The notes: a model not told the origin generated them from the letters alone. 64,000 nt of DNA from Neobacillus terrae (GCF_011393025.1 NZ_JAAOEO010000013.1:1-64000); one strand, 5' to 3'. Counted from the stretch's first letter, positions 24,134 through 34,041 are shown. Made by a program: numbers and translations.

Positions 24134-25022
24134 GTTGTTTTTCCTTCCTCTTCTCAATATCCCTATGGGTTATTTGAGTGTGGTAATCCTTTTGAAAATA
24201 GTGCCCAATGTATTCAGCCAGTGTAACAGAACGGTGCTGTCCGCCTGTACATCCAATCGCAACTACAAGCTGGGATTTACCTTCGCGTTTGTAGTGCGGC
24301 AGCATAAAGCTTAAAAGATCCGTTACTTTTTCAAGGAACTTTTGTGTCTCGCTCCATTTTAGCACATAGCTTGATACCTCTTCATCCATTCCTGTTTTTG
24401 GTCTCATATGATCGATATAATGAGGATTCGGCAGGAAGCGCACATCGAAAACAAGGTCCGCATCTATAGGAATCCCGTGCTTAAATCCAAAAGACATCAC
24501 ATTTACTGTAAACACCGTTTTACTGTTGGTAGTAAATTGGTTAATAATTTTTTCACGAAGTTCTTTAGGCTTCATGGCTGAGGTATTATAGATAACCTGA
24601 GCCCTGCCTTTCATCTCTTCCAAAAGTTCCCGCTCCAGCTTGATTCCTTCAAGCGGAAGGCCAGATGGGGCAAGCGGATGAGACCGGCGCGTTTCCTTAT
24701 ACCGTCTCACTAGTGCTGCATCATCAGCATCTAGGAACAAAATTTGCGGTGTGACCCACGAGGTCTCTGCCAAATCATCAAGAGCCTTGAAAAGATGATC
24801 AAAAAACTCCCTGCCTCTTAAGTCCATGACAAGTGCGACTTTATTCATTTTGTTTCCTGATTCCTTCATCAGTTCCAGGAATTTCGGCAGCAGGGTTGGC
24901 GGCAGATTATCAACGCAAAAGAATCCTAAATCTTCAAAGCTTTGAATCGCAACTGTCTTTCCTGCCCCGGACATACCCGTTATGATAACCATTTGCAAAT
25001 CGTTGGCAGCTCCGGTACTCAT
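24126..25022 (-). CDS. rapZ: RNase adapter / nucleotide-binding protein RapZ (YvcJ)
   Basis: RapZ-family proteins bind nucleotides. In E. coli they guide RNase E to a small RNA that controls GlmS; in B. subtilis YvcJ is a GTPase/ATPase linked to competence. The 298 residues include the Walker A motif GMSGAGKT near the N-terminus and the C-terminal GCTGGQHRSV sensor-like motif. Two ATGs lie two codons apart; GGGGG is better spaced for the second (25022). The 27-base gap to the Nudix gene and the overlap with yvcK indicate one operon. Confidence 0.94.
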   Translation of the reverse strand: MSTGAANDLQMVIITGMSGAGKTVAIQSFEDLGFFCVDNLPPTLLPKFLELMKESGNKMNKVALVMDLRGREFFDHLFKALDDLAETSWVTPQILFLDADDAALVRRYKETRRSHPLAPSGLPLEGIKLERELLEEMKGRAQVIYNTSAMKPKELREKIINQFTTNSKTVFTVNVMSFGFKHGIPIDADLVFDVRFLPNPHYIDHMRPKTGMDEEVSSYVLKWSETQKFLEKVTDLLSFMLPHYKREGKSQLVVAIGCTGGQHRSVTLAEYIGHYFQKDYHTQITHRDIEKRKEKQHD

Positions 25023-25049
25023 TCCCATTCCCCCTATAAAAATTGTTTA

Positions 25050-25508
25050 TTAACTAGGATCTAATCTATAACTGATCAGTTCAAAATTCTTCGTATATGT
25101 AAACGTGCCATAAATTATGCCGTTTCCATGAATCATATAATCAAGGATGTGATAGTCCCCGGCTGCCATGGGCAGATTTTGCAGCTGCTCAGCAGGGTGC
25201 CATTCCAGCTTGCCTTCAGCTGATTCCTTCAGCATGACTCCGTCAGAGTCAGTAGCCATGAAAGTAAACATCATCCATTCCGATATGATCTGATCTTTCT
25301 CCATCATGATAAAAGTGAAAATGCCTTTTAGCTGAGGTTTTTTTAAATATATGCCGGTTTCTTCCCGGTATTCCCGAATACAGGAATCCCTTACAGATTC
25401 ACCTGGCTCCATTTTTCCTCCTGGCGCCACCCACCATCCGCGGCGCGGTTTTTGAAGCAACAGTACCTGATTATCCTTCACTAAAACACAATTGGTGACT
25501 CGCTGCAC
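25050..25508 (-). CDS. yvcI: Nudix hydrolase (YvcI-like)
   Basis: The protein hydrolyses a nucleoside-diphosphate-linked compound of unknown identity. The 152-residue protein has a full Nudix box, GGKMEPGESVRDSCIREYREETGI (residues 30-53), with the REYREETG metal-binding core. The start is GTG after GGGGTGAAGAAAG. It is the first gene of the yvcI-rapZ-yvcK-whiA-crh series. Confidence 0.9.
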   Translation of the reverse strand: MQRVTNCVLVKDNQVLLLQKPRRGWWVAPGGKMEPGESVRDSCIREYREETGIYLKKPQLKGIFTFIMMEKDQIISEWMMFTFMATDSDGVMLKESAEGKLEWHPAEQLQNLPMAAGDYHILDYMIHGNGIIYGTFTYTKNFELISYRLDPS

Positions 25509-25633
25509 CTTTCTTCACCCCAATGTACCGACTATCGATTCTTTTTATTATACTATTTTTGGCAACCTGTCACAATGAACAGAAAAGGAATATTGAGCGA
25601 AAAAGGCAGGATACTTTTACCACTAATTTGGAA

Positions 25634-25668
25634 TAAAAAAAGAACACAGGTTATGCACCTGTGTTTAA
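25634..25668 (-). terminator. Terminator downstream of trxB
   Basis: ACACAGG pairs with CCTGTGT (25644-25664), followed by TTCTTTTTTT on the minus strand. Confidence 0.75.
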
Positions 25669-25803
25669 AAGGATTATATTTTTAAAAGGGGGTCAATTTC
25701 TATTTTTATCATACCCTACCAATATTTCACTTCTGTTACAGAAGAGTTAAATGCCGTTTACGTTTGTGTGAATTTTTATCCTAAAATCGACATAATTGGT
25801 TTT

Positions 25804-26751
25804 TTACTGTCTTGCTTTCATTTCTTCCTTAAGCTCTTCTACAAAATGCTGAGCACTTTGAGCGGCGATACTGCCGTCACCTGTAGCTGTAACAATTTGA
25901 CGAAGTGTTTTTTCACGAATATCCCCGGCTGCAAAAATTCCAGGAACCTTTGTTTCCATAAGGGCGTTGGTCTCAATATAACCATTTTCGTTGGTTATTC
26001 CAAGGCTTTCAAACGGTTTGGATAGTGGGATCATTCCAATATAAATGAAAATGCCGTCAGCCTTGAATTCTGTTTCCTCACCATTTTCAGTGGATACTAG
26101 TGTAACGCTCCCCACTTTGCCTTCCCCATCGATTTCCTTCACCGTATGATTCCAAATAAAATCAATTTTTTCATTGGCAAAAGCGCGATCCTGGAGAATC
26201 TTTTGCGCTCTTAGTTCACTCCTGCGGTGAACAATGGTTACCTTGCTGGCAAAACGAGTTAGGTATACACCTTCCTCAACAGCAGAGTCTCCTCCGCCTA
26301 CAACAACGAGCTCTTTTCCTTTAAAGAAAGCACCATCACAAACTGCACAATAAGAAACACCGCGGCCGCCCAGTTCTTTTTCGCCTGGCACACCAATTTT
26401 CTTATATTCTGCACCGGCAGAAATAATAACAGAATAGGCTTTATATTGTTTAGAGCCTGCAACGACTGTTTTATAGTCGCCATTGTCGATGATTTCTTTA
26501 ATATCGCCATAGGCATACTCAGCACCGAACTTTTTGGCATGCTCAAACATTTTAGTTGAAAGTTCAGGTCCAAGAATGCTTTCGTAACCAGGATAGTTTT
26601 CAACATCCTCCGTATTCGCCATTTGTCCGCCAGGAACACCACGCTCAATCATTAGCGTAGAAAGGTTAGCACGTGAAGTATATACAGCAGCAGTCATCCC
26701 GGCTGGGCCAGCTCCTGCGATGATTACATCATAAATTTTTTCCTCAGTCAT
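25804..26751 (-). CDS. trxB: Thioredoxin-disulfide reductase
   Basis: The flavoenzyme reduces thioredoxin with NADPH. The 315 residues have the FAD motif GAGPAGMTAAVYTSRA, the redox pair Cys135-Cys138 in SYCAVCDGAFF, the NADPH motif VVGGGDSAVEEG and the C-terminal AAGDIREKTLRQ. AGGAG is 8 bases before the ATG at 26751, while a GTG three codons earlier abuts it. Neighbours (yvcD upstream, yvcI downstream) match B. subtilis. Confidence 0.97.
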   Translation of the reverse strand: MTEEKIYDVIIAGAGPAGMTAAVYTSRANLSTLMIERGVPGGQMANTEDVENYPGYESILGPELSTKMFEHAKKFGAEYAYGDIKEIIDNGDYKTVVAGSKQYKAYSVIISAGAEYKKIGVPGEKELGGRGVSYCAVCDGAFFKGKELVVVGGGDSAVEEGVYLTRFASKVTIVHRRSELRAQKILQDRAFANEKIDFIWNHTVKEIDGEGKVGSVTLVSTENGEETEFKADGIFIYIGMIPLSKPFESLGITNENGYIETNALMETKVPGIFAAGDIREKTLRQIVTATGDGSIAAQSAQHFVEELKEEMKARQ

Positions 26752-26843
26752 TATTTTCACTCCTAAAATGGGACATACATAGCTTTATTTTTTCCAATTA
26801 TCTTCATACTATAAAACAATGTTTTGGACGTCCATACATCTGC

Positions 26844-28346
26844 TCACTGCAGACAGGAGTTCACCAATTTAATATATTTTCCGATGGTGGAGGCTGAAAT
26901 GCCATATTGCCCGGCAATCACTTTTTGAGATAATTTCACACCGCGCAGTTTTGACCATATAAAGTCCATAGCAGCGGCCCAAGCTGTTTTATTTTGTATT
27001 TCTGCCCCAGTCTTTAATGCTTCCGCAAACACCGAAAACCACATTAGGTACAAACCGGCTTCCATGGTACCGATTGGCTGGTGGAACTCATATAAAATCT
27101 TGGCAACCTCATCGGCATCAGCTGCAGGAGAGTAACGTTTCCGTTTACCAGTCTTGATCATCTGCAGATATTCCTGTTCAAGCAGTGACAGCTTGTCATT
27201 CTGATTCACACGTTTTGCTGAGAGCAGCGTATCCCTTTTCTCAGATACGGAAATAAGAAATAGAGCAAACAATCGTTCTTCCAGATAATCGCTGTCCAAT
27301 TTCTGATAGATGGATTCTATATGATCTTCAAAGCCATTGATCGGCTCCCTTGTCTCATTCCAGGGTTCGAGGCCTTCTTTTTCCGGGCTCGTTTGAAGTA
27401 CCAGCTCCCACATGGTCCGCGCCATTTTTTCATGGCCGGTGTGGTACGCAGCATAGGACAACCAGTAATAAAAAGGACCGTCACCGTTAAATCCACTTTT
27501 ATAAAGCTTACGCAGCCATACATAGGCGGACTCATATTCACCAACAAGTGCAAATGTTGCACCAAGCTTAAATTGATGCTCAGTTAAAAGAGGAGTGACT
27601 TTTTTCAAAATCCCAATCAAATGTGAAACCTTCTCCGGCTCCTTCAAGTAATGCGCAAAAACGAGAAGATTGCACAGCGCGTGTAAATTCCCGGGATTGC
27701 GTGTAAGAACATCCATTAGTATAGATTCGGCTTTCTCAGTTTCACCTAGATAAAAATAGGCCAATGCCAGATTATTGTAGGCTGACCAATATTCCGGATA
27801 CTCTTCTACCACTGAATTCAGCAGTTCGATAGCCTTTGGAAAATAGCCGGATTCCAGCAGGTCTCTTGCCTGTTCCTGCTTGGCGATCAAATCATCCTCT
27901 TCATAGAGTACTTCATCCATGTCATCCTCTTCGAGAGTAAGCAGCTCAATGAGGTCTTCGGTATCCTCCATAAAGTCACCCTCAGGCTCCAGCTCTAAAT
28001 AGAGTTTGGCATGATTATAGGCATCTTTAAAAAAGCCCATATGGGCATAATTATTGGCTAAAAAATAATGGCACTCGGCCATTTCTTCGTCCAGTTCTTC
28101 CAAGATAAGATGCAGCAGCTTATTGGATTGCTCATATTCACCTAGCTCGGTCCAAACGATTGCCAGCTGGCACGCAATCATGGGCTCACCAGGTTCAAGC
28201 TGTAGGGCTCGCTGCAAATACTTTTTTGATTTTATAAAATCACGGCGGTGGAACGCTTTAAGCCCCTTGGTAAAATAGTATTCCCCCGTCGGAATAAATG
28301 TAAGGATTTTCCCTTTTTGTTTTCTTGCTTTAGAGTCTTTACTCAT
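26844..28346 (-). CDS. yvcD: Tetratricopeptide-repeat protein (YvcD-like)
   Basis: The 500-residue protein is built mostly of TPR units. They run from about residue 20 (YYFTKGLKAFHRRDFIKSKKYLQRALQLEP) to about 300, with an acidic linker (about 145-175). The C-terminal end, QKVIAGQYGISASTIGKYIKLV, has a helix-turn-helix-like appearance. It probably acts as a scaffold; its partner is unknown. GGAGG is close to the ATG at 28346; a longer frame of seven codons lacks a site. Conserved position between trxB and hisI. Confidence 0.85.
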   Translation of the reverse strand: MSKDSKARKQKGKILTFIPTGEYYFTKGLKAFHRRDFIKSKKYLQRALQLEPGEPMIACQLAIVWTELGEYEQSNKLLHLILEELDEEMAECHYFLANNYAHMGFFKDAYNHAKLYLELEPEGDFMEDTEDLIELLTLEEDDMDEVLYEEDDLIAKQEQARDLLESGYFPKAIELLNSVVEEYPEYWSAYNNLALAYFYLGETEKAESILMDVLTRNPGNLHALCNLLVFAHYLKEPEKVSHLIGILKKVTPLLTEHQFKLGATFALVGEYESAYVWLRKLYKSGFNGDGPFYYWLSYAAYHTGHEKMARTMWELVLQTSPEKEGLEPWNETREPINGFEDHIESIYQKLDSDYLEERLFALFLISVSEKRDTLLSAKRVNQNDKLSLLEQEYLQMIKTGKRKRYSPAADADEVAKILYEFHQPIGTMEAGLYLMWFSVFAEALKTGAEIQNKTAWAAAMDFIWSKLRGVKLSQKVIAGQYGISASTIGKYIKLVNSCLQ

Positions 28347-28525
28347 GAAGTCCTCCATCAAAACCATAATAACTAGAGTAGTATATCACAATAATGGCAC
28401 GTACGAGAAGGGTTTCAGAAACTTCACCAGCCTTCTGACTCAGGGAAATATATTATTTTCCCAATATCTTATTGGGAAAGAGACTAACCTCCTGGTAAAC
28501 CAAGATACAATTACCAAATGAAATA
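28347..28525. other. Spacer upstream of the TPR gene
   Basis: No gene seen. It contains a short inverted repeat TATTTTCCCAATA/TATTGGGAAA near 28450-28478. Confidence 0.35.
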
Positions 28526-28634
28526 GACGGAATCCCCTCCCTTTCCGCGGACGAACTGCCAAGCCTCCTCGCTCGTTCCTCGCTGTGGGGTCTTGTCAGC
28601 CCGTTTTTCCGCAGGAGTGTCGCGGATTCCCTTT
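28526..28634. repeat. GC-rich palindromic intergenic repeat, copy 2
   Basis: The repeat is bounded by GGAATCC and GGATTCC. The core keeps CTTTCCGCGG, GCCTCCTCG, TGGGGTCTTG and TTTTTCCGCAGGAGTGTCGC in the same order as the copies at 19759 and 35440. Confidence 0.75.
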
Positions 28635-28726
28635 AATATACAAATAGAGTTAATATTGCCGTGTTATTAAAAGTTCCTTGTTCCAAATTTAATTCTCTCT
28701 CCACCAAGTTGGACTCTTTAAAAATT

Positions 28727-28753
28727 AAACAAAAGACAGCCTAATTGGCTGCC
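28727..28753 (-). terminator. Terminator of the his operon
   Basis: GGCAGCC pairs with GGCTGTC around AATTA, then TTTTGTTTAATTTTT on the minus strand. It immediately follows the hisI stop. Confidence 0.75.
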
Positions 28754-28754
28754 T

Positions 28755-29375
28755 TCACTTTTTATGTCTTTCATTTAATACTTTAAGTACCTCATTGAAT
28801 GGAAGTTTTTGCTCCACAAGAAGAACCATCAGGTGGTAAATTAGGTCGGCTGATTCCCATTTGAGCTCCTCAGGATCGCGGTTTTTGGCAGCGATAATAA
28901 CCTCTGCGCTCTCTTCCCCAACCTTTTTCAGAATCTTGTCGACACCTTTTTCAAAAAGGTAGGTTGTATATGCTCCTTCTGGCCGCTGGGCATCCCGGTC
29001 AATGATTAGTTTTTCTAGAGTCTCAAGGATCGTGTAGCTGCCTTCGTAAGAATTAGTTTGGTTACCGTTGCCAGTAAAACAGCTTGTCGTACCGTTATGG
29101 CAGGCAGGCCCTTTCGGATTAACCAAAACAAGAAGTGCATCCTTATCACAATCATATTTCATTTCCACTACAGATTGTGTATTGCCGCTTGTTTCACCCT
29201 TATGCCACAGTTCCTGACGGGATCGGCTGTAAAACCAGGTTTCTCCGCTTTCAAGTGTTTTTTCCAGAGATTCACGGTTCATATAAGCAAGTGTTAGAAC
29301 TTCTCTTGTAGTTGCGTCCTGAATGATGGCAGGTACGAGGCCTTTTTCATCAAATTTTATTTCTTCCGGGTTCAT
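28755..29375 (-). CDS. hisI: Bifunctional phosphoribosyl-AMP cyclohydrolase / phosphoribosyl-ATP diphosphatase
   Basis: The fused enzyme performs steps 2 and 3 of histidine synthesis. The 206 residues divide into a HisI cyclohydrolase domain (about 1-110, with zinc ligands in KYDCDKDALLVLVNPKGPACHNG) and a HisE pyrophosphatase domain (about 115-206, with KKVGEESAEVIIAAKN and ESADLIYHLMVLL). The ATG overlaps the hisF stop by 4 bases. Last gene of the operon. Confidence 0.97.
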   Translation of the reverse strand: MNPEEIKFDEKGLVPAIIQDATTREVLTLAYMNRESLEKTLESGETWFYSRSRQELWHKGETSGNTQSVVEMKYDCDKDALLVLVNPKGPACHNGTTSCFTGNGNQTNSYEGSYTILETLEKLIIDRDAQRPEGAYTTYLFEKGVDKILKKVGEESAEVIIAAKNRDPEELKWESADLIYHLMVLLVEQKLPFNEVLKVLNERHKK

Positions 29376-30130
29376 CTGACCGACACTCCTTCTTCTCTTA
29401 GAAATTGCTTCACTTCTTCTACTGAGGTTTCTTTATAATGAAAAATGGATGCAGCAAGGGCGGCGTCCGCCTTGCCTTCTGTAAAGGCATCTTTAAAATG
29501 GGCTGCATTTCCCGCTCCGCCTGAGGCAATGACAGGAATGGAAACCGCTTCGCTTATCGCCCTTGTCAGACTTAAATCATAGCCTTTTTTCTCTCCGTCA
29601 CTGTCCATGCTCGTTAATAAAATTTCTCCGGCCCCACGTTCTGCAGCTTCTATAGCCCAATCAATTGCCCTTTTATCAACAGGAGTCCGGCCTCCATGAG
29701 TATATACACGCCAGGTTCCCCAGTCTTCGTCGTATTTTGCATCGATTGCGACAACAATACACTGTGCCCCGAAAAAGTTTGATCCTTCATTAATAAGTTC
29801 AGGATTCATTACAGCAGCGGTGTTGAGGGACACTTTATCCGCTCCTGCTCTTAATATTCTTTTCATATCCTCCAGCGAGTTAATTCCCCCGCCGACTGTA
29901 AACGGAATAGCCAATTCAGATGCAACAGCCTTAACGACCTCGACCATGGTTTTCCTGCCCTCTGAAGACGCCGAGATATCCAGAAAAACTAGTTCATCTG
30001 CACCCTGCTCATCATAAAACCGGGCAAGTTCAACAGGATCACCGGCATCGCGGAGCTGCACAAACTGAATGCCTTTCACAACCCTGCCTTCCTTAACATC
30101 AAGGCATGGGATAATTCTTTTTGTCAGCAT
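29372..30130 (-). CDS. hisF: Imidazole glycerol phosphate synthase, cyclase subunit
   Basis: HisF takes ammonia from HisH and forms imidazole glycerol phosphate and AICAR. The 252-residue barrel has catalytic Asp11 in RIIPCLDVKEGRVVKG, Asp in LTSMDSDGEKKGYD, and phosphate loops VGGGINS and ASGGAGN. GGAGG precedes the ATG. Overlaps hisI. Confidence 0.98.
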   Translation of the reverse strand: MLTKRIIPCLDVKEGRVVKGIQFVQLRDAGDPVELARFYDEQGADELVFLDISASSEGRKTMVEVVKAVASELAIPFTVGGGINSLEDMKRILRAGADKVSLNTAAVMNPELINEGSNFFGAQCIVVAIDAKYDEDWGTWRVYTHGGRTPVDKRAIDWAIEAAERGAGEILLTSMDSDGEKKGYDLSLTRAISEAVSIPVIASGGAGNAAHFKDAFTEGKADAALAASIFHYKETSVEEVKQFLREEGVSVR

Positions 30131-30161
30131 AATAAGTTGCCTCCATATAAAGCGGTAACGC

Positions 30162-30893
30162 TTATTTTTTCATCTCAGCTAATGCTTTTGGCAATGTAAA
30201 TCGATTTTCATATAAGGCTTTTCCAACTATCGCTCCGCTGACACCCTTTGAAGCTGCTACCTTCACTGTAATAAGATCCTCAAGTGAGCTAATTCCGCCT
30301 GAGGCAATGACGCTTTTTCCTGTCACTTCTGCCATCTCAATGACTGCTTCTATATTTGGGCCGGAAAGAGTACCGTCAGTTGCGATATCTGTAAAAATAA
30401 ATGTTTCCGCTCCGTCATCGGCAAATCTTTTTCCAAGCTCAACCGCTTTAACCTCAGAGGTATCAAGCCATCCATGTGTAGCTACATAGCCATTTTTCGC
30501 ATCAATACCGATTGCCATTTTCGAACCATATTTTTTAATCATCTCAATAGCAAACTCTGGATTGGAAACAGCTATGCTTCCGATAATGACTCGCTCCACA
30601 CCATTATCGAGGTAATGGAGGATGTCGGCCTCGGTCCGGATCCCGCCGCCGATTTGAATTTTAGCATCCAATTCTTTGGCAGCCTGAATGACGAAACGGT
30701 CGTTTACTCTTTTACCGTCTTTTGCTCCGTCAAGGTCCACCATATGTATCCACTCTGCGCCTTCTGCTGCAAAACGGTTTGCCATGTCAAAAGGGGAATC
30801 GCCATAAATGGTTTCCTTATCATAATCACCCTGTAAAAGGCGGACACAGTTCCCGCCCCTCATATCTATAGCGGGGTAAATAATAATGCTCAT
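30162..30893 (-). CDS. hisA: ProFAR isomerase
   Basis: HisA isomerises the aminoaldose ProFAR to PRFAR. The 243-residue barrel has catalytic Asp in YPAIDMRGGNCVRL and Asp in FTDIATDGTLSGPN, and phosphate motifs IGGGIRT and ASGGISS. The ATG overlaps the hisH stop by 4 bases. Confidence 0.98.
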   Translation of the reverse strand: MSIIIYPAIDMRGGNCVRLLQGDYDKETIYGDSPFDMANRFAAEGAEWIHMVDLDGAKDGKRVNDRFVIQAAKELDAKIQIGGGIRTEADILHYLDNGVERVIIGSIAVSNPEFAIEMIKKYGSKMAIGIDAKNGYVATHGWLDTSEVKAVELGKRFADDGAETFIFTDIATDGTLSGPNIEAVIEMAEVTGKSVIASGGISSLEDLITVKVAASKGVSGAIVGKALYENRFTLPKALAEMKK

Positions 30894-31525
30894 TGAACGG
30901 CCTTCCTTTCTTCAGCAAGCTCTAAAAAGTTTTTTAGAAGCTCCATTCCCAGCTTACTGCTTTTTTCAGGGTGGAATTGCATTCCGTATAAATTGTCCCG
31001 GCCCACAATGGCTGCAACATCCTCGTTATAAGATGCCTTAGCAATTACTACTTCTGACTCAGCAGCATCCACATAATAGGAATGAACAAAATACACATAA
31101 TCTTCCTGAACGTTTTTAAGTATTGATGATTCTTTTACAAACTCAAGCCCGTTCCAGCCCATATGGGGAACCTTATAGGCTGAATCTTTTTTCGTACCCG
31201 GAAAACGCCTTACCCTGCCTGGCAAAAGAGCCAATCCCTTTGCCGGGCCGTTCTCTTCACTTTCTTCAAAAAGAAGCTGCATGCCGAGGCAGATTCCAAG
31301 TAAAGGCTTGCCTGTTGCTGCAAACTCCTGGATCATCTCCGACAGGCCTTCTTCATTCAGCTTTTCCATTGCATCCCGGAAGGATCCAACACCAGGCAGA
31401 AGAAGCGCATCTGCATCCATCAGCGAGGCCTTATCTCCTGATAAAAAGTAATCGGCTCCCAGCCTTTCGAGTGCTTTACTGACACTGAAAAGGTTGCCCA
31501 TGCCGTAATCCACAATTCCGATCAT
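30890..31525 (-). CDS. hisH: Imidazole glycerol phosphate synthase, glutaminase subunit
   Basis: HisH is a class I glutamine amidotransferase that supplies ammonia to HisF. The 211-residue protein has the nucleophile in LLGICLGMQLLF (Cys about 80) and catalytic His-Glu in MQFHPEKSS. It begins directly after the hisB stop codon. Confidence 0.97.
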   Translation of the reverse strand: MIGIVDYGMGNLFSVSKALERLGADYFLSGDKASLMDADALLLPGVGSFRDAMEKLNEEGLSEMIQEFAATGKPLLGICLGMQLLFEESEENGPAKGLALLPGRVRRFPGTKKDSAYKVPHMGWNGLEFVKESSILKNVQEDYVYFVHSYYVDAAESEVVIAKASYNEDVAAIVGRDNLYGMQFHPEKSSKLGMELLKNFLELAEERKAVQ

Positions 31526-32113
31526 TTATAACATTCCTTTCGTTGACGGAACTCCTTTTATCCGCGGGTCAACAGTTGTCGCCTCATCTAGTGCACGGGC
31601 TAGTGCTTTGAAAACAGCTTCAATCATATGGTGTGTATTTTTTCCATAGTGCACGATAACGTGTAGATTCATTCTTGCTTCAAGGGCAAGCTTCCATAAA
31701 AACTCATGAACTAGCTCCGTATCAAAGGTGCCCACTTTTTGGCTCGGGAACTCGGCACGCATTTCCAGATGCGGACGGTTGCTCAAATCAACTACTACCT
31801 GAGCTAACGCTTCATCCATTGGAACAAATGAATTACCGTAACGTTTGATGCCTTTTTTATCGCCAAGCGCTTCTCTTAACGCCTGTCCCAAACAGATGCC
31901 GATATCTTCAGTCGTGTGGTGGTCATCGACCTCAGTATCTCCTTTGGCATCTACGGTTAAGTTAAATTGACCATGCTTTGTAAATAAATCAAGCATATGG
32001 GTCATAAAAGGAACTCCAGTTTCAAGATTTGACTGTCCTTCTCCATCTATTGAAAGCTGAAGCTTAATTTGCGTTTCATTGGTGTTCCGCGCGACACTCG
32101 CTGTTCTTTCCAT
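31526..32113 (-). CDS. hisB: Imidazoleglycerol-phosphate dehydratase
   Basis: HisB dehydrates imidazole glycerol phosphate. The 195 residues match the monofunctional Gram-positive type. The manganese-binding repeats HHTTEDIGI and HHMIEAVFKA are both present, with FMTHMLDLFTKHG near the N-terminus. No phosphatase domain is fused. Confidence 0.98.
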   Translation of the reverse strand: MERTASVARNTNETQIKLQLSIDGEGQSNLETGVPFMTHMLDLFTKHGQFNLTVDAKGDTEVDDHHTTEDIGICLGQALREALGDKKGIKRYGNSFVPMDEALAQVVVDLSNRPHLEMRAEFPSQKVGTFDTELVHEFLWKLALEARMNLHVIVHYGKNTHHMIEAVFKALARALDEATTVDPRIKGVPSTKGML

Positions 32114-32132
32114 TTATGTGACCTCCCTAATA

Positions 32133-33398
32133 CTATTTAAAACGCGATTCTACAGCTCGGGCATGGGCTTCAAGGCCCTCCATCCGTGCAAACTCGGCAA
32201 TTTTGGGGGCATTTTCCCTAAAGGCTTGCTCACTATATACAATGACACTTGATTTCTTTTGAAAATCATCTACATTTAAAGGGCTTGAAAAACGGGCCGT
32301 TCCGTTTGTCGGCAGTACGTGATTCGGTCCGGCAAAATAATCTCCGACTGGCTCTGAACTATATCTTCCAATGAAAATAGCTCCAGCATGGCGGATTTGC
32401 CCAAGCAGCTCCATTGAATTTTCCGTTATGATTTCTAAATGCTCAGGAGCAATAGCATTGATTGTTTCTACTGCTTCATCCATGCTTGATGCGACATAAA
32501 TAGCACCGTAATCACGAATGGAGGCAGAAGCTATTTCCCTCCTTGGCAGTATTTCAAGCTGTTTTTCCACTTCAGCAGAAACCTCTTCAGCCAATTTGGC
32601 AGATGTTGTCACCAAAATACTGCAGGCTCTGGTATCGTGTTCTGCCTGGGATAAAAGGTCTGCTGCTACCTCATTGGCACGTGCCGTATCATCTGCGAGA
32701 ATAGCAATCTCACTCGGTCCGGCAATCATATCAATATCAACGTCCCCAAAAACCTCTCGTTTTGCCAATGCGACAAAAATATTTCCAGGTCCTGTTATTT
32801 TATCCACTCTCGTAATTGATTCTGTGCCATAAGCAAGGGCAGCTATTGCTTGTGCTCCGCCAACTTTAAAGATTTCCGCTACTCCTGCTTCTTTTGCTGC
32901 AACCAGTACAGCAGCAGGCAGCTTTCCATTTTCACCTGGAGGAGAAACCATCACGATTCTTTTCACCCCTGCCACCTGGGCTGGAATCACGTTCATCAAA
33001 ACGGAAGATGGATAGGCAGCCGTTCCGCCAGGTACATAAACACCGGCAGAATCAAGCGCAGTAATTTTTTGGCCAAGGATTGTTCCGTTTTCCTCGGTCG
33101 TCATCCAGGAAGGGCGGAGCTGCTTTTCGTGAAAGGAGCGAATGTTTTCGGCGGCCTCCCGGACAATGGCAACAAAATTCTTGTCCACCCCATTGTAGGC
33201 TTCCTCAACTTCCTCACTGCTAACAGAAAAAGAATTTAAATCCGTACGATCAAATTTCTTTGTATATTCCCTTATAGCCTCGTCGCCACGCGTGCGTACG
33301 TTTTCGATAATTTGCTTTACAGCCGCCTGCTGTTCAGCTGTTCCTGCATCGATTGATCTTTTTATAGACGCTAAATCCTGAACTTGTAATATTTTCAC
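32133..33398 (-). CDS. hisD: Histidinol dehydrogenase
   Basis: HisD carries out the last two oxidations to histidine with zinc and NAD. The 421-residue protein has VYVPGGTAAYPSSVLMNVIPA, IAGPSEIAILAD, zinc-binding SQAEHD and the C-terminal AGPNHVLPT. The start is GTG, one base after the hisG stop. Confidence 0.97.
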   Translation of the reverse strand: MKILQVQDLASIKRSIDAGTAEQQAAVKQIIENVRTRGDEAIREYTKKFDRTDLNSFSVSSEEVEEAYNGVDKNFVAIVREAAENIRSFHEKQLRPSWMTTEENGTILGQKITALDSAGVYVPGGTAAYPSSVLMNVIPAQVAGVKRIVMVSPPGENGKLPAAVLVAAKEAGVAEIFKVGGAQAIAALAYGTESITRVDKITGPGNIFVALAKREVFGDVDIDMIAGPSEIAILADDTARANEVAADLLSQAEHDTRACSILVTTSAKLAEEVSAEVEKQLEILPRREIASASIRDYGAIYVASSMDEAVETINAIAPEHLEIITENSMELLGQIRHAGAIFIGRYSSEPVGDYFAGPNHVLPTNGTARFSSPLNVDDFQKKSSVIVYSEQAFRENAPKIAEFARMEGLEAHARAVESRFK

Positions 33399-33399
33399 C

Positions 33400-34041
33400 T
33401 TACATCATCCCCGCCTTCGTAACTACCTTGCTTAACCGGTCCACGAGCTGAGTAATGGGTTCATCTTTAATTCGGTAGCTTACTGGATTCACAATCAGGC
33501 GGGAAGTTATATCGACGATTCTTTCATATTCCACCAGCCCGTTTTCAACAAGCGTTCTCCCTGTTGAAACAATGTCCACAATCCTGTCTGCCAAACCAAT
33601 AATAGGCGCAAGCTCAATGGAACCATTCAGTTTAATAATTTCAACCTGCTCCCCCTGCTCCCGGAAATACGCAGCAGCTACATTGGGGTATTTCGTTGCA
33701 ATTTTAGGGGCAACCTCATTCATTTTCGTGTTAGGTAATCCTGCAACAGCCAGATAACAGCCGCTTATTCTTAAATCAAGTAGTTCGTAAACATCCCGTT
33801 CCTCTTCAAGCATGACATCTTTTCCGGCAATTCCAAGATCGGCTACACCATGCTCTACATATGTAGGAACATCCATCGGTTTTGCCAGGATAAACCGCAG
33901 TTTTTCTGCTTCGACCTCTATAATCAATTTTCGGGATTCATCAAATTCGGGAGGAAGGGCATAACCCGCCTCGCGAAGCAGGTCGGCCGCTTCTTCAAAA
34001 ATTCTGCCCTTCGGCATAGCAATCGTCAGCCAGTTACTCAT
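33400..34041 (-). CDS. hisG: ATP phosphoribosyltransferase, catalytic subunit (short form)
   Basis: HisG catalyses the first step of histidine synthesis. The 213-residue form lacks the C-terminal regulatory domain and therefore needs HisZ, whose gene overlaps it upstream by 8 bases. Motifs are AMPKGRIFEEA at the N-terminus, VADLGIAGKD and DIVSTGRTLVENGL (phosphoribosyl pyrophosphate loop). Confidence 0.97.
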   Translation of the reverse strand: MSNWLTIAMPKGRIFEEAADLLREAGYALPPEFDESRKLIIEVEAEKLRFILAKPMDVPTYVEHGVADLGIAGKDVMLEEERDVYELLDLRISGCYLAVAGLPNTKMNEVAPKIATKYPNVAAAYFREQGEQVEIIKLNGSIELAPIIGLADRIVDIVSTGRTLVENGLVEYERIVDITSRLIVNPVSYRIKDEPITQLVDRLSKVVTKAGMM